Shown here piece after piece: positions 1 through 6,797 of a stretch of DNA of 25,454 bases. The translations under genes and the position numbers were made by a program. Source of the stretch: Alphaproteobacteria bacterium (GTDB lineage Bacteria; Pseudomonadota; Alphaproteobacteria; RF32; CAG-239). The notes below the pieces were generated by a model. That model saw only the letters and a program-made list of their open reading frames with translations, searched no databases and was not told the DNA's origin. Each line of letters starts with the position of its first letter. The first letter of the stretch is position 1. The stretch lies in the NCBI GenBank assembly GCA_017479785.1, contig JAFVBT010000096.1:1-25454 (forward strand), written 5' to 3'.

Positions 1-3000
1 CCACCGCCGCCGCCACCGCCGCCGCCGCTGCTGCTCGGCTCAGGGTCTTCCGGAACGCAGTTGTAGATGCATTGTCTGTTTATTTCTTGTACCCACGTTT
101 TATATGGCTTTTCACCTTCATCGCATCCTTCATCTACTTCTTTATAGCTTGAATTATACTCTGCGCAAGCCTTTCCGCAAGTTCCTTCTTTCGATGCAGT
201 TTCCGAACAACGCTTCTTGCCGTTGATATCCAGACAAGTTCTGCAACATTGGTCGTCTTGAACTTTAACAGCATCAACACATTCTAAGAAATCTGGCCGT
301 GCTTCCTCATTTGGAATATTAGCGTTTAACCAAGATTGTTTATCCGAAGCCAGAGCATACGAAGGCAACAAATCTCCCCAATCTTCAACGCATAAATCAA
401 TTCCTTCCTCTCCTTTAAAAGATGTTAATAGAGGAAGACTCGTCGGACAATCGGAGCAGATTAAACATTCTTTTTCAATTTCATCAATCCACTTCTCTTG
501 CCTGCTCGGCTTATCTGGAGGGCATTGTTCACCAACTTCTCTATACCCTTTGTCGGCACAGGTCGGTTTAGGTGGCGGACACGTATAACATTGCAAGCCA
601 GGATATCTGTCATCTGTTACCGGTACACCTTGATATTGTGCAACTTCTTTGCTCGGACAAGGATAATCAAATTTTTCAACTATTCGTGTTTCGCAATTGG
701 TTTCGTCGTATCCGGTGCATTCGTGTGTGCTTTCATTATACCCTGTGCAAGCACAATTTTTTTCTGTTTCTTTTCCTTTTGGAATTGTGTTGAGGTAGCC
801 TAAATCCGCACAATCTTTGCAGGCATAACAGCTATCACCATACTCGGATCCTACGCCCGGAACTTTGTAATATCCTATTCCTTTACGTGTACATTGATCA
901 ATTTCATCGCTCTCTAAATATCCTAAATCGCTGCAACCATATCCATTTATCGTCTCGCAGTAACGGTAAGGACAAACAACACTATCACCGCTTTCTGCCG
1001 TAATGGTTATCGTCGTATGCTTGGTTTCCACACCTATATAAGAGCCGTCTGGACTTTCATCAGGACAATCCGTATTATTCGGGTCATAAGTCCAATCAAC
1101 GTATACCAGAGTTGTTTGATTTCCGTTGGTTCCTGTATTAATAGGCAATGGTATTGTTTGCGGGCATTGCAACGGTTGTGGCTCATGGCAAGCCCAACAA
1201 TTTTTGCCGCAATCGGTGATTTTAGTGCAAGTCAAATTACCGATACCCGTTTTATCTTCATCATAGATGACATCGTGCGCATACGCCGGATTGCCGTTGT
1301 GAATTTCCTCACAGGTCCGCGGTTCGTTGCAAGTATAACACTTCAAGCCGTTATGGTCTTGTTCTTTTGCTTTGTAGCACTTGTTGGAATCACACGCACT
1401 TGCAGATTCCTCTTGACTGTAATCTGCACAAGTACCGCTCTTATAACAGGTAAAGCCTGTGTCTTCATCAGTCCATGTTGAATATTCGCCCGATGAAGGC
1501 TTGTTCGGTGTCCATCCATCTTCACATTTGACGCATTTTTTGCACTGTGGGTGGCCGATAACCGGTTTTGCGACTTTGCCGTCAGTGCATGAACTTCCGG
1601 ATTGCCACTGGCTGTTGAGTTGATTACACTCTTTGCATTGATAACATCCGTTTGTACCCGGCGCTTCTACAACAACTTTACCGTTACTGCAGGTATTGCT
1701 GTCTTGATATGGAGGGTTGGCAGGCGGGGTTATATTATTTGCCCCATATTCTGCACACGACGGACATCTGTAACAATTATGCGCATTTTCCATAGGCTGA
1801 TTAACTGTTTTGCAGTTTGCTACCTGACCAACCTGATAGTTTGCATCAATTTCGCTACAGGACGTGCATTTATAGCAACCATCTCTGCCGTTCGGATAAT
1901 ACGGATCTTTCGTTGCTTGGCTCTTAGGTACCGGTTTCCAAGCTCCGTTTTTGCAACACTGACCGTTTTCGCAAGGGTCATTTGCGGAGCTTCTGTAAGC
2001 CGAATTGATCTCTTTACACGGGTCACATCCCGGTTTGCACATATAGCAGACAGCCCCGTTATCTTGCGGAAACGTTTTCGTTTCCATACAGATTTCTTCG
2101 CAAGGAAGTTGGCTTTTGTTTTCGGCAAATTGACCTCCGTTTTCAATACATCCCGGCCCCGGAACGCGGCAGGTATTCGGATCAAAACATGTCATATCAC
2201 AAGCAGATATGGCATCACAAACTTTTCCGTTCGGCTGAGAAGATAACAATCCTTTTTCCTCGCAAGTTTTCTTTTTACCGAGAAAACAACTGCCGACATA
2301 ATTTTTACAATCTTGTTTTTCCGTAAAACTGTAGCAATCGGAGTAACCCTCTCTTAAATTGGCATTATTCAAGAATAAACTGACACCGGAATAGCCGGAG
2401 AATACGGTCTCACAACTACGGTTGGTGTATACATAACATGTTCTGTCGTTCAATTGCACGGTCTCATAGTTTTGGCACATCTCATTGCGGTCACTGTAAG
2501 ATTCGTGGTATGTCACGTTGTTGTCCGAATAATCCGCACAATCTTTACTTCTACTTCTGCATTTGTAACATGCATCACCGTTTTCCGCATTGCTGATAAA
2601 ATCAGCCATCTGACCGTTCGGACAATCATCACCTTTCTGACTTCCCGGAAATTCCTCAGGGCAAGTACAATCATATGGTTTGTAGCAAGTTGAATTATTT
2701 TTTGTGTGGTTGATTAATTTACATTTTCTGTCAGAATCGCTATACCAATCAGTGCCGAAAACGTCACAGCAGTTTACACACTCGCAAGAAGCGCCGCGGT
2801 CTGTCGGGCAATTGCCGCAATTATTGGTTTTGTCGGTTGTGCACGCATATATTTTATTGCCGTTGTTTTTATCACTGCACTTTTCACCGTTGCAGACACA
2901 TTTGCCTTCAGGGCATAAACCACAGCTGTTAAGCGAGACCGAACAATGCTTATCGCGTAAATCTTTGTTGTTGTTGGCTGTCGGTATGCTGCCGCAGGCA

Positions 3001-3359
3001 TCACCTTTACAAACACACTCCGACCGACGGGTTCCGTGTTTTGTGATGAGTTGAAAGTCGTTACTGATACATTGTTCTTCGCATTTAAAACGCCCGTTGT
3101 CACATTGTTCGCACTTAAAATACGGCAGGGGAGATAATAAGCAGCATTTTGATTTATCTTGTTCAATATCACCGGTGCATTCGCCTTGCGGTTCAGTGAA
3201 TACAAACTCATGTACTTCTGATTCGCCGAAGTCACAAATTCCACTTGGTAGGAAGCACACATTCGCATACGCTAAAGACACATATACGCCACAGGCAAAT
3301 AAGCCCGCGACACATAAGCCTATAAGATATTTTACAGACTTTGATGTATTGATATTCAT
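1..3359 (-). CDS. Giant cysteine-rich exported protein (partial, C-terminus off window)
   Basis: An uninterrupted minus-strand frame of 1119 codons begins at the ATG at 3359 and is still open at base 1. GGGAG lies 8 bases before the start. Residues 11-32 form a hydrophobic signal peptide ending in AYA, a plausible signal peptidase I site. The mature part has about 114 cysteines by hand count, near 10 percent. Eight CYxC cores and one CLIC recur roughly every 40-100 residues, usually with a third cysteine 2-6 residues later (for example CYKCTSC, CYRCPSC, CYQCKEC), often preceded by short Asn/Gly-rich turns. The visible end is Pro-Glu-Pro, three Ser and a run of at least eight Gly, which looks like a linker to an unseen C-terminal part. 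I infer an exported, disulfide-rich surface or secreted protein. I cannot assign a family or function. Metal binding is an alternative to disulfides, but export favours disulfides. Confidence 0.88.
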   Translation of the reverse strand, partial: MNINTSKSVKYLIGLCVAGLFACGVYVSLAYANVCFLPSGICDFGESEVHEFVFTEPQGECTGDIEQDKSKCCLLSPLPYFKCEQCDNGRFKCEEQCISNDFQLITKHGTRRSECVCKGDACGSIPTANNNKDLRDKHCSVSLNSCGLCPEGKCVCNGEKCSDKNNGNKIYACTTDKTNNCGNCPTDRGASCECVNCCDVFGTDWYSDSDRKCKLINHTKNNSTCYKPYDCTCPEEFPGSQKGDDCPNGQMADFISNAENGDACYKCRSRSKDCADYSDNNVTYHESYSDRNEMCQNYETVQLNDRTCYVYTNRSCETVFSGYSGVSLFLNNANLREGYSDCYSFTEKQDCKNYVGSCFLGKKKTCEEKGLLSSQPNGKVCDAISACDMTCFDPNTCRVPGPGCIENGGQFAENKSQLPCEEICMETKTFPQDNGAVCYMCKPGCDPCKEINSAYRSSANDPCENGQCCKNGAWKPVPKSQATKDPYYPNGRDGCYKCTSCSEIDANYQVGQVANCKTVNQPMENAHNCYRCPSCAEYGANNITPPANPPYQDSNTCSNGKVVVEAPGTNGCYQCKECNQLNSQWQSGSSCTDGKVAKPVIGHPQCKKCVKCEDGWTPNKPSSGEYSTWTDEDTGFTCYKSGTCADYSQEESASACDSNKCYKAKEQDHNGLKCYTCNEPRTCEEIHNGNPAYAHDVIYDEDKTGIGNLTCTKITDCGKNCWACHEPQPLQCPQTIPLPINTGTNGNQTTLVYVDWTYDPNNTDCPDESPDGSYIGVETKHTTITITAESGDSVVCPYRYCETINGYGCSDLGYLESDEIDQCTRKGIGYYKVPGVGSEYGDSCYACKDCADLGYLNTIPKGKETEKNCACTGYNESTHECTGYDETNCETRIVEKFDYPCPSKEVAQYQGVPVTDDRYPGLQCYTCPPPKPTCADKGYREVGEQCPPDKPSRQEKWIDEIEKECLICSDCPTSLPLLTSFKGEEGIDLCVEDWGDLLPSYALASDKQSWLNANIPNEEARPDFLECVDAVKVQDDQCCRTCLDINGKKRCSETASKEGTCGKACAEYNSSYKEVDEGCDEGEKPYKTWVQEINRQCIYNCVPEDPEPSSSGGGGGGGG

Positions 3360-3377
3360 AATAAATCTCCCGAGCAT

Positions 3378-3405
3378 AGTATACTATAATGGTAGTATAT
3401 ATCAA
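3378..3405 (-). promoter_or_regulatory. Candidate promoter of the cysteine-rich gene
   Basis: On the minus strand TTGATA and TATACT are separated by 16 bases. The predicted start would leave a very short leader before the GGGAG, so a second choice, TGGACT-N17-TATACT further upstream (3394-3422), is equally possible. The region is AT-rich and full of small TATA palindromes, so the exact promoter is not resolved. Confidence 0.3.
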
Positions 3406-3516
3406 AATTGTTAATAAGTCCATAATATTTTTATGAATTTTTTGTTACAAAACCGGCTTTTTTTGCAGTAATTGCAAGCGTTCACCGGCACGTCATTGCG
3501 CGTTCTTTTTCCATAA

Positions 3517-3616
3517 CGTCATTGCGAGCGTAGCGAAGCAATCTTATGCGTTTTAGCACTTGTTCTGGTTGAGGGAGATTGCCGCGTCGCAGTTATCACC
3601 GCTCCTCGCAATGACG
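3517..3616. repeat. Palindromic intergenic repeat (CGTCATTGCGAG type)
   Basis: The ends are inverted copies: CGTCATTGCGAGCG on the left and GCTCCTCGCAATGACG on the right, each followed inward by an AGCAATCT/AGATTGC pair. A short extra copy of CGTCATTGCG sits at 3491-3500. The outer sequence matches a type of palindromic repeat scattered through many bacterial genomes. It encodes nothing I can support and probably folds as a long hairpin. Confidence 0.75.
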
Positions 3617-3650
3617 GAGAGAAATCGGTTTTGGGGTTCGTTTTTCAAAC

Positions 3651-3678
3651 AAAAAAAGTGCCCGCTTTCAGGGCACTT
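3651..3678 (-). terminator. Terminator of tRNA-Ser(UGA)
   Basis: On the minus strand the stem AAGTGCCC/GGGCACTT has a 7-base loop and is followed by a run of T. It begins 11 bases after the CCA end of the tRNA. Confidence 0.85.
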
Positions 3679-3689
3679 CATACAACAAT

Positions 3690-3779
3690 TGGCGGAGAGG
3701 CAGAGATTCGAACTCTGGGTGGGATCGCTCCCACGACGGTTTTCAAGACCGCTGCATTAAACCACTCTGCCACCTCTCC
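3690..3779 (-). tRNA. tRNA-Ser(UGA)
   Basis: A 90-base minus-strand tRNA with acceptor GGAGAGG/CCTCTCC, discriminator G and encoded CCA. The anticodon loop is CTTGAAA, with TGA at 3745-3743. It has the long variable arm (GTGGGAGCGATCCCAC) of a class II serine tRNA, and the T-loop reads TTCGAAT. All arms pair. It is followed by a terminator and preceded by a partial 5' copy of the same kind of tRNA. Confidence 0.96.
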
Positions 3780-3900
3780 ATCACTTATTTTCAAAGTTGA
3801 CTTCAGTGTGAAAACCGAATGAAACTCCGTTTCATCGACGATTTTGGCTCAACTCGCAAATTCAAGGAATTTTCTCGTTCGCCGATCTGCGCTACGCTCC
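3780..3900. other. Spacer between intact tRNA-Ser and the 5'-half copy
   Basis: No gene is visible. The spacer holds a perfect 7-bp hairpin, ATGAAAC-TCC-GTTTCAT at 3819-3835. A second inverted pair, GGAAT/ATTCC, brackets about 3870-3905. On the minus strand this is the sequence a transcript would cross between the tRNA half and the intact tRNA. Confidence 0.5.
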
Positions 3901-3942
3901 GATTCCAAGACCGCTCTAATTAAACCACTCTGCCACCTCTCC
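3901..3942 (-). pseudogene. 5'-half copy of a serine tRNA
   Basis: Bases 3942-3901 on the minus strand match the acceptor, D-arm and 5' anticodon stem of tRNA-Ser(UGA), starting GGAGAGGTGGCAGAGTGGTT. The match ends in the anticodon loop (CTTGGAA). No T-arm or 3' acceptor follows; an unrelated, hairpin-prone sequence does. The identity also covers AAGTGAT just upstream of both copies. It cannot make a tRNA. It lies between a strong minus-strand promoter and the intact gene, so it is probably transcribed as part of that leader. Confidence 0.8.
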
Positions 3943-4027
3943 ATCACTTTTAGTACTCTTTTGTATTTCTCGGCGTTGCGAGCCTTATGAAAAACAAACG
4001 AGGCAACATAAGCAAATACGAAAAATT

Positions 4028-4055
4028 TTTATACATATAATCATTTAAATGTCAA
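4028..4055 (-). promoter_or_regulatory. Promoter of the tRNA-Ser(UGA) transcript
   Basis: On the minus strand TTGACA and TATAAA are separated by 16 bases. Transcription from here would cross a GTATTT/AAATAC and GTTGC/GCAAC folded leader, then the tRNA 5'-half copy, then the intact tRNA. It is back to back with the lipoprotein promoter. Confidence 0.65.
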
Positions 4056-4112
4056 GCGGAATTTTAATATTTTTTCGCGGCTTTTGTGATTAAAAAATCT
4101 TTTTTGATTTAC

Positions 4113-4141
4113 TTGAGTTAAAATGTGGGGCAGTATATATA
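4113..4141 (+). promoter_or_regulatory. Promoter of the Tyr/His-rich lipoprotein
   Basis: TTGAGT and TATATA are separated by 17 bases, about 27 bases before the start codon of the next gene. Confidence 0.55.
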
Positions 4142-4168
4142 AAGCAGTTCAATAAAGGAGATTTTTAT

Positions 4169-4594
4169 ATGAAAAAAATTACCGCGTTTTTGGCTATGTT
4201 GATGCTCAATGGATGCTATTCCGTTCCGGCGCAACCTGTTTATTATGAAGACTCATACACAACGGCCTATGCCGCGCCTGTCTATGATTCATCTGTATAT
4301 GTTGTACAAGAACAACCGGCAACATATTATCAATCACAAACGTCATTTGTATATATTAGTGACGAACCTGACATCATTTATTATGACAGTCCGTTTGTTG
4401 CACCGCGGCCGCATTACTATCGCCACGCACCGGCACCTTTAATGCATCATTCGCATCACGCGCCGCATCATCATGCGCGGCACAGAATGTATCCGCATCA
4501 TGGAGGTAAACACCATAATTTGCCGATTAAACATGGTGGTAAACCGGAAAAATTACCGGGGAAAGGAGCACCGCACCACGGCGGCAGAAAATAG
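4169..4594 (+). CDS. Small Tyr/His-rich lipoprotein
   Basis: 141 residues with AAAGGAG before the start. Residues 1-15 form a short lipoprotein signal, and LNGC places the lipidated cysteine at 16. Residues 17-75 are rich in Tyr, Ser, Thr and Val (VYYEDSY, QPATYYQSQ). Residues 80-141 are extremely rich in His, Pro, Gly and Lys, with clusters such as HHSHHAPHHHARH, and end in HHGGRK. The His-rich tail suggests binding of a transition metal such as zinc, nickel or copper at the envelope. The acidic/Tyr and basic/His halves could also pair in a structural role. I do not recognise a family. It has its own promoter and terminators and is monocistronic. Function is inference only. Confidence 0.85.
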   Translation: MKKITAFLAMLMLNGCYSVPAQPVYYEDSYTTAYAAPVYDSSVYVVQEQPATYYQSQTSFVYISDEPDIIYYDSPFVAPRPHYYRHAPAPLMHHSHHAPHHHARHRMYPHHGGKHHNLPIKHGGKPEKLPGKGAPHHGGRK

Positions 4595-4678
4595 CCTGCT
4601 GAATTTAGGCACAAAACCTTTATAAAAGACTTGATTTTAAAAATATTTGCACTATTATAAAACTATTAAATAATTGAA

Positions 4679-4716
4679 CGGCTGTGAGACAGAAATGTTT
4701 CACAGTCGGATTTTTC
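4679..4716 (+). terminator. Terminator after the lipoprotein gene
   Basis: The stem CGGCTGTGA/TTCACAGTCGG is followed by ATTTTTCT. It lies 85 bases after the lipoprotein stop. Confidence 0.7.
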
Positions 4717-4730
4717 TAACTTTTTAAAAG

Positions 4731-4758
4731 ACCTATAGAATTTTTATAGGTGTTTTTT
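4731..4758 (+). terminator. Second hairpin with T-run, just before greA
   Basis: ACCTATA/TATAGGT with a 7-base loop is followed by GTTTTTTATTT. The run ends about 12 bases before the greA ribosome site. It may be a second terminator for the lipoprotein gene or an attenuator in the greA leader. Confidence 0.5.
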
Positions 4759-4781
4759 ATTTGAATTTTAGGAGAAATAAA

Positions 4782-5255
4782 ATGGAAAAGTTTCCGTTGA
4801 CAAAATCAGGTTTTGAACAACTGGAATTTGAATTAAAAAAACGCAAAGGCGAAGAACGTCCGAGCATTATTGCAGAAATTGCCGAGGCACGCGCTAAAGG
4901 TGATTTGTCCGAGAATGCGGAATATTCCGCTGCAAAGGAAAAACAGGCTTTCAATGAAGGACGTATTCAAGAATTGGAAGCGGTTATCAGTCGCGCGCAA
5001 GTTATTGATCCGTCCACAATGAACGGAGATATTGTTCGTTTCGGTGCAACGGTTTTGGTGGCCAACACCGATACCGATGAGGAAAGTGAATATCAAATTG
5101 TCGGTGATTATGAAGCAGATATTGAAAAACATAAAATTTCACTCTCATCGCCGCTGGCTAAAGCTTTAATCGGTAAAGAAATCGGCGATGTTGCCGAATA
5201 TTTGGCGCCGAACGGCAAAAAATCTTATGAAATTTTGGAAGTTAAATGGCTCTAA
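4782..5255 (+). CDS. greA: Transcription elongation factor GreA
   Basis: 157 residues from the ATG at 4782, close to the usual 158. An in-frame TTG at 4761 is open, but AGGAGA at 4770-4775 fits the ATG. Residues 1-75 are the antiparallel coiled coil that enters the RNA polymerase secondary channel. Its tip carries the acidic motif GDLSENAEY, whose Asp and Glu support RNA cleavage in backtracked complexes. Residues 80-157 form the FKBP-like C-terminal domain, with the conserved ISLSSPLAKALIGKEIGD stretch. It rescues stalled polymerase. It is flanked by terminators on both sides and is transcribed alone. Confidence 0.97.
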   Translation: MEKFPLTKSGFEQLEFELKKRKGEERPSIIAEIAEARAKGDLSENAEYSAAKEKQAFNEGRIQELEAVISRAQVIDPSTMNGDIVRFGATVLVANTDTDEESEYQIVGDYEADIEKHKISLSSPLAKALIGKEIGDVAEYLAPNGKKSYEILEVKWL

Positions 5256-5282
5256 AATTTTATTTGTGAGTGCTGAAAAAAA

Positions 5283-5310
5283 AGTCCCGAATGAATTCGG
5301 GATTTTTTTT
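5283..5310 (+). terminator. greA terminator
   Basis: AGTCCCGAAT/TTCGGGA forms a hairpin followed by eight T, 28 bases after the greA stop. Confidence 0.9.
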
Positions 5311-5312
5311 GT

Positions 5313-5341
5313 TTGACAAAATATTTAAAGAGGGTTATGAT
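5313..5341 (+). promoter_or_regulatory. Near-consensus promoter of the 160-residue unknown gene
   Basis: A perfect TTGACA is followed by 17 bases and TATGAT. The predicted start is near 5348, giving a leader of about 30 bases. Confidence 0.8.
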
Positions 5342-5377
5342 AAAGCCATCTTTTATTAATTATTAAATAATTTGCCT

Positions 5378-5857
5378 ATGGGGTTATTATTAAAAAAACT
5401 GAAAGAAGCTCTTTTCGGGTCTACGGACGAAAAGCGCAGTAATGAGGCGTATGCCTTAATTGTGTTGGAAGACACGGATATGGTGCGGCATTACCGTTGG
5501 GTGTGCCTGAGCGATTTTAAAAAGGCACTCAGGAAAAACAAAGTTGTTGCTGATGAGCCCGTTGTTGTGTCACAGATTTCTTGGTTGCAGCAATGCGCGG
5601 TTACCGGTTGCAATTACAATCTGCTCAAAGTTCGCCTGAAAAACGGTGAATATTGCCATATGCGCGTAAAAACGGCGCTGGGTAATTTGCTGAAAAACAG
5701 TCAGCAGGTTTTTGCAAATGACGGTGACATCAATTTGTCAAAGGTTCGTGTGGTCAGGTTTCTGCCGGTCGGTAAGAAAATTTACTTTGACCATAAGGGC
5801 TATGAACTTGCACAGGAAAACAACAGTCTTGTGGTGCGGCGCTACTATCCGAAATGA
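5378..5857 (+). CDS. Unknown basic protein, weakly LytTR-like
   Basis: 159 residues from the ATG at 5378. An in-frame TTG at 5372 is the alternative start. No clear Shine-Dalgarno sequence precedes either, although the promoter just upstream is very strong. Residues 1-15 form a basic amphipathic helix (LLLKKLKEALFG). The second half alternates beta-like segments (ISWLQQCAV, LLKVRLKNGEY, INLSKVRVVRFLPVGKKIYF) in an order that recalls a LytTR DNA-binding domain: a side-chain reader strand, an nG-turn strand, a helix and an asparagine-led INLSKV. This resemblance is by eye and weak. There is no receiver domain and no membrane segment. A small DNA-binding regulator is one possibility; otherwise the function is unknown. 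Confidence 0.8.
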   Translation: MGLLLKKLKEALFGSTDEKRSNEAYALIVLEDTDMVRHYRWVCLSDFKKALRKNKVVADEPVVVSQISWLQQCAVTGCNYNLLKVRLKNGEYCHMRVKTALGNLLKNSQQVFANDGDINLSKVRVVRFLPVGKKIYFDHKGYELAQENNSLVVRRYYPK

Positions 5858-5865
5858 ATGAAACT

Positions 5866-5901
5866 GAGCGGCGATTCTTTTTTTTTTAAGAGTCGCCGCT
5901 C
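5866..5901 (+). terminator. Hairpin with T-run inside the loop
   Basis: A perfect 9-bp stem GAGCGGCGA/TCGCCGCTC encloses an 18-base loop that contains ten T. The T-run sits in the loop rather than after the stem, so it is not a standard terminator. It starts 8 bases after the upstream stop. Confidence 0.45.
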
Positions 5902-5903
5902 TG

Positions 5904-5931
5904 TTGTTTAAATTTATCGGATATGTACTAT
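5904..5931 (+). promoter_or_regulatory. Candidate promoter of the CxC small protein
   Basis: TTGTTT and TACTAT are 16 bases apart. The start would be near 5938, just before the AAGGAGGG ribosome site. Confidence 0.4.
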
Positions 5932-5956
5932 ATCTTTTCCGACAAGGAGGGTAAAA

Positions 5957-6124
5957 ATGAAAATGTCAAAGGAATGGAGTTACGATTATGCCAATAAATG
6001 CGATTGCGCCGATGACGATAATTGCGGTTGTTCTTATCCGGAAAATATGCCGCGCACATATACAAAAAACGAAACGAAAAACAGTAACGGCTCGGCAGGG
6101 GTAAAATCCGACGACGGAAAATAA
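5957..6124 (+). CDS. Small CxC-rich protein, 55 residues
   Basis: A 55-codon frame starts at the ATG at 5957, with a very strong AAGGAGGG six bases upstream. The N-terminal half holds four cysteines in the pattern CDCADDDNCGC, preceded by EWSYDYANK and followed by SYPENMPRTY. The C-terminal part is polar and low in complexity. There is no signal peptide or membrane segment. The four closely spaced cysteines with acidic residues suggest one metal site, such as zinc or iron, in a cytoplasmic protein. The family is not recognised. It is framed by its own candidate promoter and a clear terminator, which supports a real gene. Confidence 0.75.
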   Translation: MKMSKEWSYDYANKCDCADDDNCGCSYPENMPRTYTKNETKNSNGSAGVKSDDGK

Positions 6125-6155
6125 ACCTGTGAGTCTTTTAATATTGTACTTTCAA

Positions 6156-6198
6156 ATCTTCGGTGTTTGCTTATACTTAAAACATCGGAGATTTTTTA
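6156..6198 (+). terminator. Terminator before folA
   Basis: A 13-bp stem ATCTTCGGTGTTT/AAACATCGGAGAT (two G-T pairs) is followed by six T. It ends the transcript of the small CxC gene. Confidence 0.85.
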
Positions 6199-6223
6199 TA
6201 TAATTTTCTGAAAAGGGGAGCAG

Positions 6224-6796
6224 ATGACTATAGTGGCAATTTGGTGTCGTCACGAGGGCGATGATATCATCGGAATCGGACCGAATATTCCGTGGCAAAT
6301 CAAATCGGATACCAAGCGGTTTCGCAATTTAACGCTCGGGCAAACATTGGTTGTCGGGCAGAAAACGTATGAGAGTTTTCCCGGCCGAACTCTGCCGAAT
6401 CGCAAATTTGTGGTGTTAACGTTTGATAAAAAATATCAGGTTTCCGATGCAGAAAATCATTGCATTGCAACAGATATTCGCCAACTCAAAGATTATCAGG
6501 AAGACTTGTATGTTTCCGGCGGTGCTTCTGTTTACGAGTTGTTTTTCTCAACGCCGGATATGCGTCCGGATATTGTGGTGGATTGCCTTTATCACGGTGC
6601 CATAAATTCCGAGCTTGAAGGCAAGCCGATTTCCGTGCATAAAAGCGTGGAGATTATGCGCGAAAATTATATGCAACTGCCGAATGCGTATGAACTTGAT
6701 AACATCACCACAACGGTATGGTTGAAAAAAGGTGATTTTGTGGAGCAATCATTGGTTAAAAAAATTCTGGGTTATTTAGAAACGGAAGGAAAGTAA
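6224..6796 (+). CDS. folA: Dihydrofolate reductase
   Basis: 190 residues with AAAGGGGAG before the start. It reduces dihydrofolate to tetrahydrofolate with NADPH in the cytoplasm. Visible motifs are GIGPNIPW (residues 17-24), the catalytic Asp at 29 in SDTKRFRNLT, the NADPH-site segment VVGQKTYESFPGRTLPNR (43-60) and SGGASVY (98-104). Bacterial DhfR is usually near 160 residues. The extra length is mainly a C-terminal tail of about 20 residues (EQSLVKKILGYLETEGK). One base separates its stop from the thyA start. The pairing is functional: thymidylate synthase produces the dihydrofolate that this enzyme recycles. Confidence 0.94.
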   Translation: MTIVAIWCRHEGDDIIGIGPNIPWQIKSDTKRFRNLTLGQTLVVGQKTYESFPGRTLPNRKFVVLTFDKKYQVSDAENHCIATDIRQLKDYQEDLYVSGGASVYELFFSTPDMRPDIVVDCLYHGAINSELEGKPISVHKSVEIMRENYMQLPNAYELDNITTTVWLKKGDFVEQSLVKKILGYLETEGK

Positions 6797-6797
6797 A

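Noticed and set aside
498..2693. Several long plus-strand open frames (for example 1017-1481 and 1602-2246)
   Set aside because: They lie antisense to the cysteine-rich gene. Its TGT/TGC-rich codons leave few stops on the other strand. They lack ribosome sites and read as random hydrophobic or cysteine-laden sequence.
2774..3268. Minus-strand frame of 164 codons inside the cysteine-rich gene
   Set aside because: It is a shifted frame of the same strand and is fully contained in the long frame that has a signal peptide and ribosome site.
3560..3822. Plus-strand frames over the tRNA-Ser(UGA) gene
   Set aside because: They cross a palindromic repeat, a terminator and an intact tRNA on the other strand, so they are not coding.
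4731..4758. GreA leader riboswitch
   Set aside because: Only a single short hairpin with a T-run is present. Nothing indicates a ligand-binding fold, so it is listed as a terminator or attenuator.
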